64,000 bases of DNA from Cohnella endophytica (GTDB lineage Bacteria > Bacillota > Bacilli > Paenibacillales > Paenibacillaceae). Location: positions 434,001 through 498,000 of the forward strand of contig NZ_RBZM01000005.1 of NCBI RefSeq assembly GCF_003628305.1, written 5' to 3'. A program made the translations under genes and the position numbers. The notes below the pieces were generated by a model. It was not told where the DNA came from. It ran no database searches and saw nothing but the letters and a program-made list of their open reading frames with translations. This document shows, one piece after another, positions 10,401 to 16,899 of this stretch. The stretch's first letter is position 1, and each line of letters opens with the position of its first letter.

Positions 10401-13173
10401 TAACTCTCTGCTTGTCAGTTCCAAACGCAAGTATACTCAAGTGTCTAACAACGCGATGACTCAGTTATCGAACCAAAATGACTATTATGATGGACTCGGC
10501 TTTCTACGTTATTCACAGCAATCTAACAATGGCATTGCTCAGATTACACAATATCGTCTTGACGATTTGACCAGAGCAGTATATGCAATTGACCCGATGA
10601 ACAATACAACGACAGTTGTTTACGATGCTTGGGGCGCGCAAAAAGAAGCGAAGGATACGTTCGGTAATTTATATGTATCAGAGAGCAATTTGAAATTACA
10701 CAAAGGAATTCATTATTTCATAGCGGCAACGGATATCCCTGCTTATCGGAACAATCAGTCTCTAAACAACTTGAAGTCCAGCTATGTTGAGCAGGACTTT
10801 GATCAATGGGGACAGTTGCTCGTGAATAGGGTGTATAAGGATTGGCCCAATCAAACGGTTCCATTGACTGAGTTGTACACTTATGACATCGCAGGAAATC
10901 TAATTACGTATACAGATCCCAAAAAGAATTTGAATAGTGAGGGTGTGACCACGAAATATACGTATGATGCGCTGAATCGGTTGAGCGAAGTCAAGGATGC
11001 ACTTGGACAAATTACAAAATACCCCTACAATGCAAGTGGTCAAATCACAAATACGACTGTACAAAGTTATGAATCCGATACTCCGAAAGTGATCAGCACA
11101 AAGTCTTATAATGAAGTGGGTGGGCTGATTTCCAAATCAGATCCTTCGTCCAACACAGAATCTTATCTATACAATGACTTGGGTCTGTTGCAGCAAAGGA
11201 CCGATCGAAATGGGACTCTGTTTGCTTACCAATATGATGAACAGAATCGACCGACCTTACTCACTGCAACGGGGGCAGGATCGGTCACACAACAAAACAA
11301 ATCGATTATTGGTAGTAATGGTATTTTGCTGGATACGCAAGAAGCGTATAATAATGGTGTTAAGTCATCTTCGTTGACAACTCAAATCGATTATTTAAAA
11401 CGAATAACGTTGATTGAAGTGCAAGGGGCCAACAGTTCATATTCATCTATTCTTGGTATTAGTTATGATAAGAACAACCGGATTATTCAATATAACATTT
11501 TGGGGGGTGCATCAACGAACTTCACTACTCAATTTAAGTATGATCGACTTAGATTGGATAAAGTTCAAACCAATGGACAGTTGGCATTAGACAATACAGA
11601 TGCTGGTAATGTCAAGTATTTGTATTACCCGAATGGACAGATAAAGTCTCTCTCCTATCCGCCATTGACTGACGGCTCAATTCTAAGTACAGAGTATGTG
11701 TATGACAATCTGAATCGGATTAGCTCAATGACGAATAAAAAAGGCACTACTCTATTGTCGTCATATAATTATACCTATGATAATAATGGAAATATTGAAA
11801 CGATTTCTCAGATCTTGATTAATCAAACCACAAAGACTAATTCCTACACGTATGATAAACTTAATCGATTGAATAGTATTACACGTTGGGATGGTACAAC
11901 TGCAGCCTACACGTATAATCTTAAGGGTAATCGTCAGACATTAAGTGATACGAGAGATTTGCCCTTTAATTTCGACGAAACAAGTTATCAATACGATTTA
12001 TTCAACACATTAACCAGTACAACAAAAGGTAGTGTGTCAACAACCTTTGATTATTCACCAGACGGCCTCCGTTATCGAAAGACGACAGGATCAACTATCA
12101 AACAATATCGATACAATGCAAATCAAGAGGTCATTTCCGAGGTAAATTCGAGCAATGTTGCTACGGCGAACTATGTCCGTGGAGACAGGCTGCTGGTCAA
12201 GAAGGATGTAACCACGAATAAGGATTATTATTATTTGTATAACGGTCATGGTGATGTCATACAGATGATCGACACCAGCGGAAAAGTCGTCAATTCCTAT
12301 GAGTATGACGAGTGGGGGAATATCACGCAACAAACCGAAGAGGTTGCGAATGAATTCAAATATGCTGGAGAGATTTACGACAAGGAAACCGGATTGTACT
12401 ATCTTCGGGCTCGTTACTATGATCCAAGCATGGGGCGCTTTATTAATGAGGATACGTATGAGGGGCAGATAAATAATCCGCTGACGTTGAATTTGTATAC
12501 GTATGTTTTTAACAATCCACTGAGATTTTGGGATCCAAGTGGTCATGATGCAATTGGTCAAAATACCAATCTATTTAATATTAATATTAAAATTAGTCAA
12601 GCAAAAATAGATTATGAAACAGCTAAGAAGAATAATGATAAAGCTGGAATGAAAGATGCAAGTAAAATAGCCGAAGAACAAAGAGCATTGGCAAAGAAAA
12701 CATTATCTTTAGAGGACCAAAAGAAAGTATTGAAGTCAACCGATCTACCATATCTATCTCATACGTTTCAAGACGAAAGAACTAAGGAGTACACGACCAT
12801 TGGTCTTGCAGCGAATGGTGACGTTATCTACGAGCAACAAAAAGGATACACGTACTGGTATCAGCAGAATACTGTGAACGGTGCTCAATACTGGAATGCT
12901 CAGTTAGGTAAAATGGTCATTGGTGCGGTAGTGAGTTTTGCTTCAGGAGGAGGTTATTGGGCTGGGGTTGGATCAGCTTCAGCAGCTGGTCTAGTAATTC
13001 CAGGAGGAAATGACATAGGTACTACAACTACAATAATATGGCGAACTGATAGCAACGGTAACTCTAAGAATTATGTTATTGACACGAAAGGGAATTCATC
13101 AATAGAAGTAAAGGGTTCGTGGGGAAGGAGTTTCTGGGATGGAACTTGGTTCGAAGGATGGTTTGATAAATGA
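7492..13173 (+). CDS. Secreted RHS/YD-repeat polymorphic toxin (WapA-like) with unrecognised C-terminal toxin domain
   Basis: 1,893 residues from ATG 7492 with TTAGGAG upstream. A signal peptide (to AWA, about residue 26) and a 250-residue N-terminal region of unknown fold precede long YD repeats (YDALGRP, YDALNRLSEV, YDKLNRLNSI and others). The RHS core is at about 1600-1684 (GETGLYY-like KETGLYYLRARYYDPSMGRF, then NLYTYVFNNPL, ending DPSG at 1680-1683). In this family the repeats form a cocoon and the region after DPSG is the variable toxin. Here that region is 210 residues. It has a charged helical start, a central glycine/alanine-rich hydrophobic stretch (about 1808-1840), and an aromatic WGRSFWDGTWFEGWF tail. 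I do not recognise a nuclease, deaminase or ADP-ribosyltransferase motif. The next gene overlaps by four bases and is the likely immunity gene. Expected role: contact-dependent antagonism. Confidence 0.88.
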   Translation: MKKMISKTASLLLVFSMLFSNGAWAKDNNQLEKQIEQDIKQTQDPLAIVPPVIQSNSVSGAVYESDWSQKLEKINLKALENIGKRLLKQNQFVYSKKDLEELILGGATEEDIYLSDLLGNEWLTSPRGLIDQKRDNRQTWDEIEASLKTEKESKLKELLRSNPKAEQLFEKRTINTAEKIEILEAANSSNGSILEQSIKSYETNGLRDLDERKNTSIATSSGSPSVIQDDEYEQSVMDPVYTSDGLLEQSISSREQLFAMYTQDTNSIYNGLITQMQINQTTKPQYSDGNGTSEMIDPSSGKLVWKETEINLPGRDGLDLNIGVINQSNYAYTYQMTFGISGNLKKANYLLSRYDLGTGWAFQFPSIQVAEGGYLYYHKGDGAVYRIDFNASNNPDNFTHLIGYQGKDMKLVQDTQGLFNNGQSSSSYYLEYANKKREYFAADGRLLGIVDRYNNTITFQHTDRQTYDDQTNKVISSITDSLGRVITFTYDTTLRDSDSSFNGEKIIVSVKDLNGNVSQTVTYMKSRGNCTFNGNPDGYAPFLWYIQKQDYSLTQFNYHNFQNNKFDYNNSVDSSYAGWVSLHPLQSINDTISYTNYQFEKVTRRLGSSGFGEEYRATSRNNQVKKNYIASGDFNHVNYSYTGDYTGYDPANPYYNPSSFVYATTQTIQSTSLTSGMATTTNFNNQGQVTSTSNRASNGERKVINYVAFDPTYTSMPTAIESREYSSDSDSSPNVLYMSKQYSDWGGVQGETAPLTQVQYNDATIKSKYTTSYTYDPTYYFLKTRSGYQNNNILLKEQYDYYSNGRLKSYSNAKGEVTNYCYEALDSNGLTSNCTDPNSNIVGKINKIKTTQSLGDGKTSISETIFDVTTNYAYPSEIRSYFTTKSTTGENVTQVVKKTMAYTMGTGLLESDTNGNGKVTSYLYDALGRPTQIKYPRFTNANGASYDVVDEISYVNSLVPSGADAENASVNSLLVSSKRKYTQVSNNAMTQLSNQNDYYDGLGFLRYSQQSNNGIAQITQYRLDDLTRAVYAIDPMNNTTTVVYDAWGAQKEAKDTFGNLYVSESNLKLHKGIHYFIAATDIPAYRNNQSLNNLKSSYVEQDFDQWGQLLVNRVYKDWPNQTVPLTELYTYDIAGNLITYTDPKKNLNSEGVTTKYTYDALNRLSEVKDALGQITKYPYNASGQITNTTVQSYESDTPKVISTKSYNEVGGLISKSDPSSNTESYLYNDLGLLQQRTDRNGTLFAYQYDEQNRPTLLTATGAGSVTQQNKSIIGSNGILLDTQEAYNNGVKSSSLTTQIDYLKRITLIEVQGANSSYSSILGISYDKNNRIIQYNILGGASTNFTTQFKYDRLRLDKVQTNGQLALDNTDAGNVKYLYYPNGQIKSLSYPPLTDGSILSTEYVYDNLNRISSMTNKKGTTLLSSYNYTYDNNGNIETISQILINQTTKTNSYTYDKLNRLNSITRWDGTTAAYTYNLKGNRQTLSDTRDLPFNFDETSYQYDLFNTLTSTTKGSVSTTFDYSPDGLRYRKTTGSTIKQYRYNANQEVISEVNSSNVATANYVRGDRLLVKKDVTTNKDYYYLYNGHGDVIQMIDTSGKVVNSYEYDEWGNITQQTEEVANEFKYAGEIYDKETGLYYLRARYYDPSMGRFINEDTYEGQINNPLTLNLYTYVFNNPLRFWDPSGHDAIGQNTNLFNINIKISQAKIDYETAKKNNDKAGMKDASKIAEEQRALAKKTLSLEDQKKVLKSTDLPYLSHTFQDERTKEYTTIGLAANGDVIYEQQKGYTYWYQQNTVNGAQYWNAQLGKMVIGAVVSFASGGGYWAGVGSASAAGLVIPGGNDIGTTTTIIWRTDSNGNSKNYVIDTKGNSSIEVKGSWGRSFWDGTWFEGWFDK

Positions 13174-13364
13174 AAAGAATCAATCAAGCAATATTTACTG
13201 CGACAACCATTCTAATAATATTATTGACTGCTGGAATAATGAAGGGTATTTTTCTGGGATTATTAATTTTCATATTAGTCTTTGTTTCAAAAAGATACAA
13301 AAAAACATCAATTGTAATATCGATAATATTAGTAATCTTAGAGTTATTCGTATTGTATAAATAA
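13170..13364 (+). CDS. Small two-helix membrane protein, candidate immunity protein for the RHS toxin
   Basis: 64 residues. ATG 13170 overlaps the toxin stop codon (ATGA), which implies translational coupling. The sequence is almost entirely two hydrophobic helices (about 7-37 and 47-62) separated by a basic turn (SKRYKKTS), with a short lysine-rich N-terminus. Polymorphic-toxin loci normally place the cognate immunity gene immediately after the toxin tip. A membrane-embedded immunity protein would fit a toxin that acts on or passes through the cytoplasmic membrane. No homologous family is recognised, so the immunity role rests on position and overlap alone. A terminator follows eight bases after the stop codon. 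Confidence 0.65.
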   Translation: MKRINQAIFTATTILIILLTAGIMKGIFLGLLIFILVFVSKRYKKTSIVISIILVILELFVLYK

Positions 13365-13372
13365 CCGTTTCG

Positions 13373-13411
13373 ACCACATGCGAGCGTAACAACTCCCATG
13401 TGGTTTTTCTT
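13373..13411 (+). terminator. Rho-independent terminator of the RHS toxin-immunity unit
   Basis: ACCACATG (13373-13380) pairs perfectly with CATGTGGT (13397-13404) and is followed by TTTTTCTT. It closes the two-gene transcription unit. Confidence 0.75.
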
Positions 13412-13420
13412 ATTTACGGA

Positions 13421-13558
13421 ATGTTAGAGCCGATTGCCAACGACCCGCGAGAAACGGTTAATGCGACACGTCACCCCCGCGAGGGTAAAATGTACCGAGT
13501 CAGGTTACAAACCGTCGCAGATGCAAGGCTGGAACGTGAGAACGGTATTCGCGATTAA
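13421..13558 (+). CDS. Short ORF of unknown function, possibly a gene remnant
   Basis: A 45-residue frame from ATG 13421 to TAA 13556-13558, with protein-like composition (LEPIANDPRETVNATRHPRE and later RVRLQTVADARLERENG). No convincing ribosome site precedes it, because it begins inside the terminator region. It may be the tail of a lost gene. No family recognised. Confidence 0.3.
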   Translation: MLEPIANDPRETVNATRHPREGKMYRVRLQTVADARLERENGIRD

Positions 13559-13565
13559 GCTACTG

Positions 13566-13599
13566 TGAAAATAAAAACAAGCCGGCTAACCGACTTGTT
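13566..13599 (-). terminator. Terminator of the XRE regulator gene
   Basis: On the minus strand AACAAGTCGG and CCGGCTTGTT (13590-13599 with 13576-13585) form a perfect 10-bp stem with a four-base loop, followed by a U-rich tract (complement of 13566-13576). It lies just after the stop codon at 13601. Confidence 0.75.
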
Positions 13600-13600
13600 C

Positions 13601-13962
13601 TCATTGGCGGGGAAATGTCTTGAATATCTCGACGAGCAACTTCTTCGTCATCTGAATATGTCGAACATCTTTCGCCTTTAGAATGGCAAGCACTTCTTGA
13701 AGCGCCGCATCCTTCTTATCGGATGCAGGTTGTTGAAAGGGAGCATCAAACTCAAAGAACACTTTCGGTTCCAGTTCCAGCGCTACAGCGATCTTCGCCA
13801 AGTTTTCAAGAGATATGTTGCGCTCTCCTCGCTCTACGCCCCCAATATAGGAATAATGAAACCCACACAACTCGGCAAGCTGATCTTGAGAAAGCCCCTC
13901 GCTTTCCGGCAATCGCGGATTCTGGAGCCTACCAAACTACGAATATCTGCCACTGACAACAC
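13601..13962 (-). pseudogene. XRE-family DNA-binding regulator with a one-base frameshift
   Basis: The long frame gives 103 residues with a canonical Cro/C1 helix-turn-helix ([20 protein letters not shown] then [16 protein letters not shown]). It would have to start at a TTG in mid-helix without a ribosome site. The missing first helix is in the next frame upstream: GTG starts near 13953-13962 (preceded by AGAGG) give [19 protein letters not shown]. Joining the two as KARG-LSQDQ needs one extra G in the run of four Gs near 13893. The intact protein would be about 117 residues. Either the gene is inactivated or the G run was miscalled. It is divergent from the membrane protein gene at 13983. 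Confidence 0.75.
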
Positions 13963-13982
13963 CTCTAACACGAGTGTAGACA

Positions 13983-14558
13983 ATGATAGGTGGGGGCGTA
14001 ATTGATAGAAAAGTATCTTTATTTAAGATACTAATAAGTGCCATTATCTTGTATGCTTTTGTCTATATCCGTTGTCGAAAGGGTGTAGAAGATACAGAAG
14101 AATGCGAGTCAGAATGGAATAGGCGCGAACACAACTACGAAATCGCAAGGCACGTTTCTACAAGATGTCTCGGCTGTTTAGGCGTGTTTGTGTTAATCGG
14201 CATAGTGGTCGTCGTTGGACTGAACTTCATGGAGAAAGGGAATGGGCAAAAAGCGCCGTTTGCGCCATCCTCCGGTTTGGTAAACGCGGGTGAGAATGCG
14301 GTCATTAACTCAAAAGGCGGCGGGGCATTGTCGGCGATCACAAAGGCAAAAATGGACGAGTTGACGATCTATGCAAATGCAGGTAACGAAGAAGCGATTC
14401 AGCAGATGATGAACAAGGGTGAAGTCATATCGATACCGAACGGAACGTCTGTAACGATTATCAGCCGAAGCGGAGGGAAAGCCCAAATTGAAATAACCGC
14501 TGGCGAATATAAAGGCATGAAAGTCTACACGTATATCGAGATGATGAAGAAAAAATAA
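13983..14558 (+). CDS. Hypothetical two-helix membrane protein
   Basis: 191 residues from ATG 13983. Two hydrophobic helices (about 11-28 and 62-80, the latter LGCLGVFVLIGIVVVVGL) flank a charged cysteine-containing segment (RCRKGVEDTEECESEW). The C-terminal 110 residues are soluble, with a helical part (TKAKMDELTIYANAGNEEAI) and a small beta-rich end (GTSVTIISRSGGKAQIEITAG) that resembles an SH3-like fold. The start is uncertain because GGTGGGGG lies inside the first codons. Divergent from the XRE gene and followed by its own terminator. No known family recognised. Confidence 0.6.
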   Translation: MIGGGVIDRKVSLFKILISAIILYAFVYIRCRKGVEDTEECESEWNRREHNYEIARHVSTRCLGCLGVFVLIGIVVVVGLNFMEKGNGQKAPFAPSSGLVNAGENAVINSKGGGALSAITKAKMDELTIYANAGNEEAIQQMMNKGEVISIPNGTSVTIISRSGGKAQIEITAGEYKGMKVYTYIEMMKKK

Positions 14559-14591
14559 GAGTTGCCGATCATTTGAATACAGTATCCAGCA

Positions 14592-14626
14592 GCCGCTTGT
14601 GAAAAATGTGCAAGCGGTATTTTTTC
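14592..14626 (+). terminator. Rho-independent terminator
   Basis: CCGCTTG (14593-14599) pairs with CAAGCGG (14611-14617), followed by TATTTTTT. It ends the membrane-protein transcript. Confidence 0.7.
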
Positions 14627-14669
14627 ATCCACAAACCCTATGCAGGTACAAAAACGGAGGTTCGCAAAC

Positions 14670-15108
14670 ATGATGAAAGGTCAGACTGCCTTCTGCGGTG
14701 CAAAGACGAAAGGGAACACGTTGCATCAATATCCCGATGAAAAACAGTCGATGTCGGATGCATGGCGGTAAAAGCACTGGACCAAAACAACCAGATAAGT
14801 TGAAGGGGATTCAAAATGCGCTTGGCAACAAAGGGCGGTTAATAACCGGAGAATACGAAACGATTACGTGGGAGCGACTTGAGGACTGGGAACGAGAACA
14901 TATTCGCCAGTATTACGGATTGAAGTCGGATGCACAGGTAAAGGAACCATTTGAAATGGAATTCGTCCGTCAGGCTCGAATGCTGCAACGGATGAACGAA
15001 TGGGACAAGGATGTAAATAACAATTTCGGTCGACTGCTTCAACTGGAAGATGCGATGACTCGCGTTTCAGGAAATGTTTTGAAAATGATCGTGCTAAGCA
15101 TAGTGTAG
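14670..15108 (+). pseudogene. Frameshifted phage-type HGG-motif protein
   Basis: ATG 14670 with GGAGG nine bases upstream starts MMKGQTAFCGAKTKG, which soon stops. The second frame continues it as KGTRCINIPMKNSRCRMHGG KSTGP and runs to 15108. The Cys-rich start plus CRMHGGKSTGP is the signature of small phage proteins usually found near the terminase in Bacillota prophages. Restoring the expected KTKRGTRC needs two extra bases near 14710. The C-terminus (NVLKMIVLSIV) also ends early compared with the usual helical tail. No other phage structural genes are nearby, so it is a stray prophage relic. Confidence 0.65.
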
Positions 15109-15126
15109 CCAACATAAAAATTGTGG

Positions 15127-15156
15127 TTGACCATTGGCGATAGGTTGTGCAATAAT
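15127..15156 (+). promoter_or_regulatory. Sigma-A-like promoter upstream of the second recombinase
   Basis: TTGACC (15127-15132) and AATAAT (15151-15156) are separated by 18 bases. A transcript from here would have a leader of roughly 180 bases before the TTG start at 15340. Confidence 0.5.
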
Positions 15157-15216
15157 GAGGGCGCGAAGGCAGAGTATCGCTGTTAGCAACTTCTCATCTT
15201 ATAAAACATCCATCTT

Positions 15217-15265
15217 AGAACACTTGTTTTCATCGCTTCGGCGGTGTCAATCGGTGTTCTTTTTG
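15217..15265 (+). terminator. Leader hairpin with T tract (possible attenuator)
   Basis: AGAACAC (15217-15223) pairs with GTGTTCT (15254-15260) and runs into TTTTT. It lies between the promoter at 15127 and the recombinase, so it could attenuate expression. The large loop makes it uncertain. Confidence 0.4.
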
Positions 15266-15339
15266 CGTTCTACAAGTTATCCGCAGAAAACGGGTGAACG
15301 AGACATTAATTACAATTACTGTGGTGGGAGGGGATTTTC

Positions 15340-16104
15340 TTGAGGGAGAAAGTCGTCGGCTATGTCCGGGTATCCACATATGGACAAGCCAAAGAAGGAT
15401 ATAGCCTGGCCTATCAAGTGGAGGAAATTGAGCGGCACTGTCAGCAGAACGATTTGGAACTGTTGCAGGTGTACGCGGACAAAGGCATTAGCGGCGCTGC
15501 AGTCGATGAAGAAGGGCTGACCGTCGAAAGTGAAGGGTTGCAAGAAATTCTTGCTGATTTGAAAGGTCAGAGGGTGTCGGCGGTTGTTGTGCTGAACACG
15601 TCGCGGCTGTGGCGTTCGGATATGGCGAAGGTACTTATTCAGCGGGAACTGAAACGCCATATAGTTGATGTCACTGCCATTGAACAGCCGAACTACAGCA
15701 TCTACGCCCATGACCCGAACGACTTTCTGGTCAATGGCATGTTGGAACTGCTCGACGGTTATCAACGGCTTGAAATCGCGATGAAGCTCATGCGCGGAAG
15801 GAAGAAAAAAGCCGAACAAGGCGGGTATGCGGGCGGCGGTGTGGCGTATGGATACACTGCCAAACGGGGCGGCAAAGTGATTGTGATTGACCCAGAGCAA
15901 GCAGTTGTCGTTCGGCGACTGTTTGAACTTCGGGATTGTTTTCCACGATGGTCGTTGTCGCGGCTCGCGGTTCAGCTTAATGCGGACGGATTCTTGACTC
16001 GTCAGGAGAAACGATTTACAGACGTTCAGGTCAAACGTATCTTAGACCGCGAAACGTTCTATCGGGGGACGTATCAATACGGCGGGATTGAAGCGGAGGG
16101 GTAA
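15340..16104 (+). CDS. Small serine recombinase
   Basis: 254 residues from TTG 15340, chosen because GGGAGGGG lies seven bases upstream and the sequence then reads REKVVGYVRVSTYGQAKEGY; Ser12 is the predicted nucleophile. The resolvase domain occupies about 1-150, with catalytic arginines in TSRLWRSD. A short recombinase domain follows (YGYTAKRGGK to KRILDRETFYRGTY, about 170-250). It lacks the zinc ribbon and coiled coil of the gene at 104, so it is much shorter than a classical large serine integrase. It may be a natural short form or a 3'-truncated gene. The following small ORF starts seven bases after its stop. Confidence 0.85.
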   Translation: MREKVVGYVRVSTYGQAKEGYSLAYQVEEIERHCQQNDLELLQVYADKGISGAAVDEEGLTVESEGLQEILADLKGQRVSAVVVLNTSRLWRSDMAKVLIQRELKRHIVDVTAIEQPNYSIYAHDPNDFLVNGMLELLDGYQRLEIAMKLMRGRKKKAEQGGYAGGGVAYGYTAKRGGKVIVIDPEQAVVVRRLFELRDCFPRWSLSRLAVQLNADGFLTRQEKRFTDVQVKRILDRETFYRGTYQYGGIEAEG

Positions 16105-16110
16105 AGCGAA

Positions 16111-16392
16111 ATGTGGCACGATTATTTAAATAAATTAACCGAGCGATATTTATACCAATTCATTATCAAAGGGCTGCCTGTCATGGCTCGGCGCTTATTT
16201 TTAACGGGCACGACAGTTGATGAATTACAAGACGAGCTGTATCTTGTACTTCTCCATGCGATGCAAACTTGGAAGCCTAACGAGAATATTCATCGTACCT
16301 TGAACTTTGCTTCTTTTTATGAAAAAGTAATCGAATTCTATAGTGGCAATCTACTCCATTCAGCTGAGTGCAAAATGATGAAGCATAAGTGA
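16111..16392 (+). CDS. Small protein with a sigma-factor-region-2-like helix pattern
   Basis: 93 residues, starting seven bases after the recombinase stop, so probably co-transcribed. The stretch TVDELQDELYLVLLHAMQTW, with a later FASFYEKVIEFY, resembles the region 2 helices of sigma-like proteins (DLxQELYLxLLxAxxxY...FxSYxxxxI). No region 4 helix-turn-helix follows. It could be a truncated sigma-like regulator from a mobile element, or an unrelated helical protein. Confidence 0.45.
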   Translation: MWHDYLNKLTERYLYQFIIKGLPVMARRLFLTGTTVDELQDELYLVLLHAMQTWKPNENIHRTLNFASFYEKVIEFYSGNLLHSAECKMMKHK

Positions 16393-16415
16393 AGAATAAA
16401 TATTGTTTTCTTTTG

Positions 16416-16422
16416 TTCGACA
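16416..16422 (-). promoter_or_regulatory. Possible Spo0A box upstream of the biosynthetic locus
   Basis: TTCGACA on the plus strand is TGTCGAA on the minus strand, a perfect 7-bp 0A-box core, about 100 bases upstream of the response-regulator start. A 7-mer match is expected by chance every several kilobases, so this is only suggestive. Confidence 0.2.
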
Positions 16423-16523
16423 GATAGTGACATTTACCGACATTTTCTCTTATGGAAAAATTTGTTTTCAGCAGTATAAAATAGAATCATGTCAATAAAT
16501 GTTTCAAATATGGGGGTAGTCAG

Positions 16524-16883
16524 ATGATTCGAGTAATGATCATCGAGGATGAAGTGCCAATTTTAGAGATGATGAATCGCTTTGTTTCAACGACTCAGCC
16601 TTTTCATGTAATAGGGCTTTTTCATAATTCAAAGGATGCTTTAGAACAGATTACTATTTTGAATCCTGATTTAGTATTTCTTGACAATGAGATGCCTCAT
16701 ATTAAGGGGTTAACGATAGCAAAAGAACTCAAACGAATTAAGCAAGATACCAAGATTGTTTTCACCACAGCATCTTCAACATTTTCTGAAGATATTCGAC
16801 AATTAATGTTTGATTTGCTGCTTAAACCAGTAATGCCAGAGGATATCGCTCGGATAAGAGATCTTATAGTGAGAAATTATTAA
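16524..16883 (+). CDS. Stand-alone response-regulator receiver protein
   Basis: 119 residues, a single CheY-like receiver domain with no output domain. The acidic pair is Glu8/Asp9/Glu10, the phosphoacceptor is Asp54 (VFLDNEMP), the switch Thr is near 81-82 (VFTTASS), and Lys101-Pro102 completes the site. No partner kinase is nearby. It begins the plus-strand gene run; the next gene starts 17 bases after its stop, so it is probably co-transcribed with the biosynthetic genes and may regulate them through protein-protein contact. ATG 16524 is preceded by GGGGG. Confidence 0.85.
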   Translation: MIRVMIIEDEVPILEMMNRFVSTTQPFHVIGLFHNSKDALEQITILNPDLVFLDNEMPHIKGLTIAKELKRIKQDTKIVFTTASSTFSEDIRQLMFDLLLKPVMPEDIARIRDLIVRNY

Positions 16884-16899
16884 GAGAAGGGTCGTTGAG

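Noticed and set aside
13139..13360. 73-residue frame overlapping the RHS toxin end
   Set aside because: It runs in a different frame across the toxin C-terminus and the immunity candidate, with no start signal. The 64-residue frame with ATGA overlap and two clean helices is preferred.
15316..15900. 194-residue minus-strand open frame opposite the small serine recombinase
   Set aside because: The plus-strand frame has clear resolvase motifs and a good ribosome site; the antisense frame has neither.
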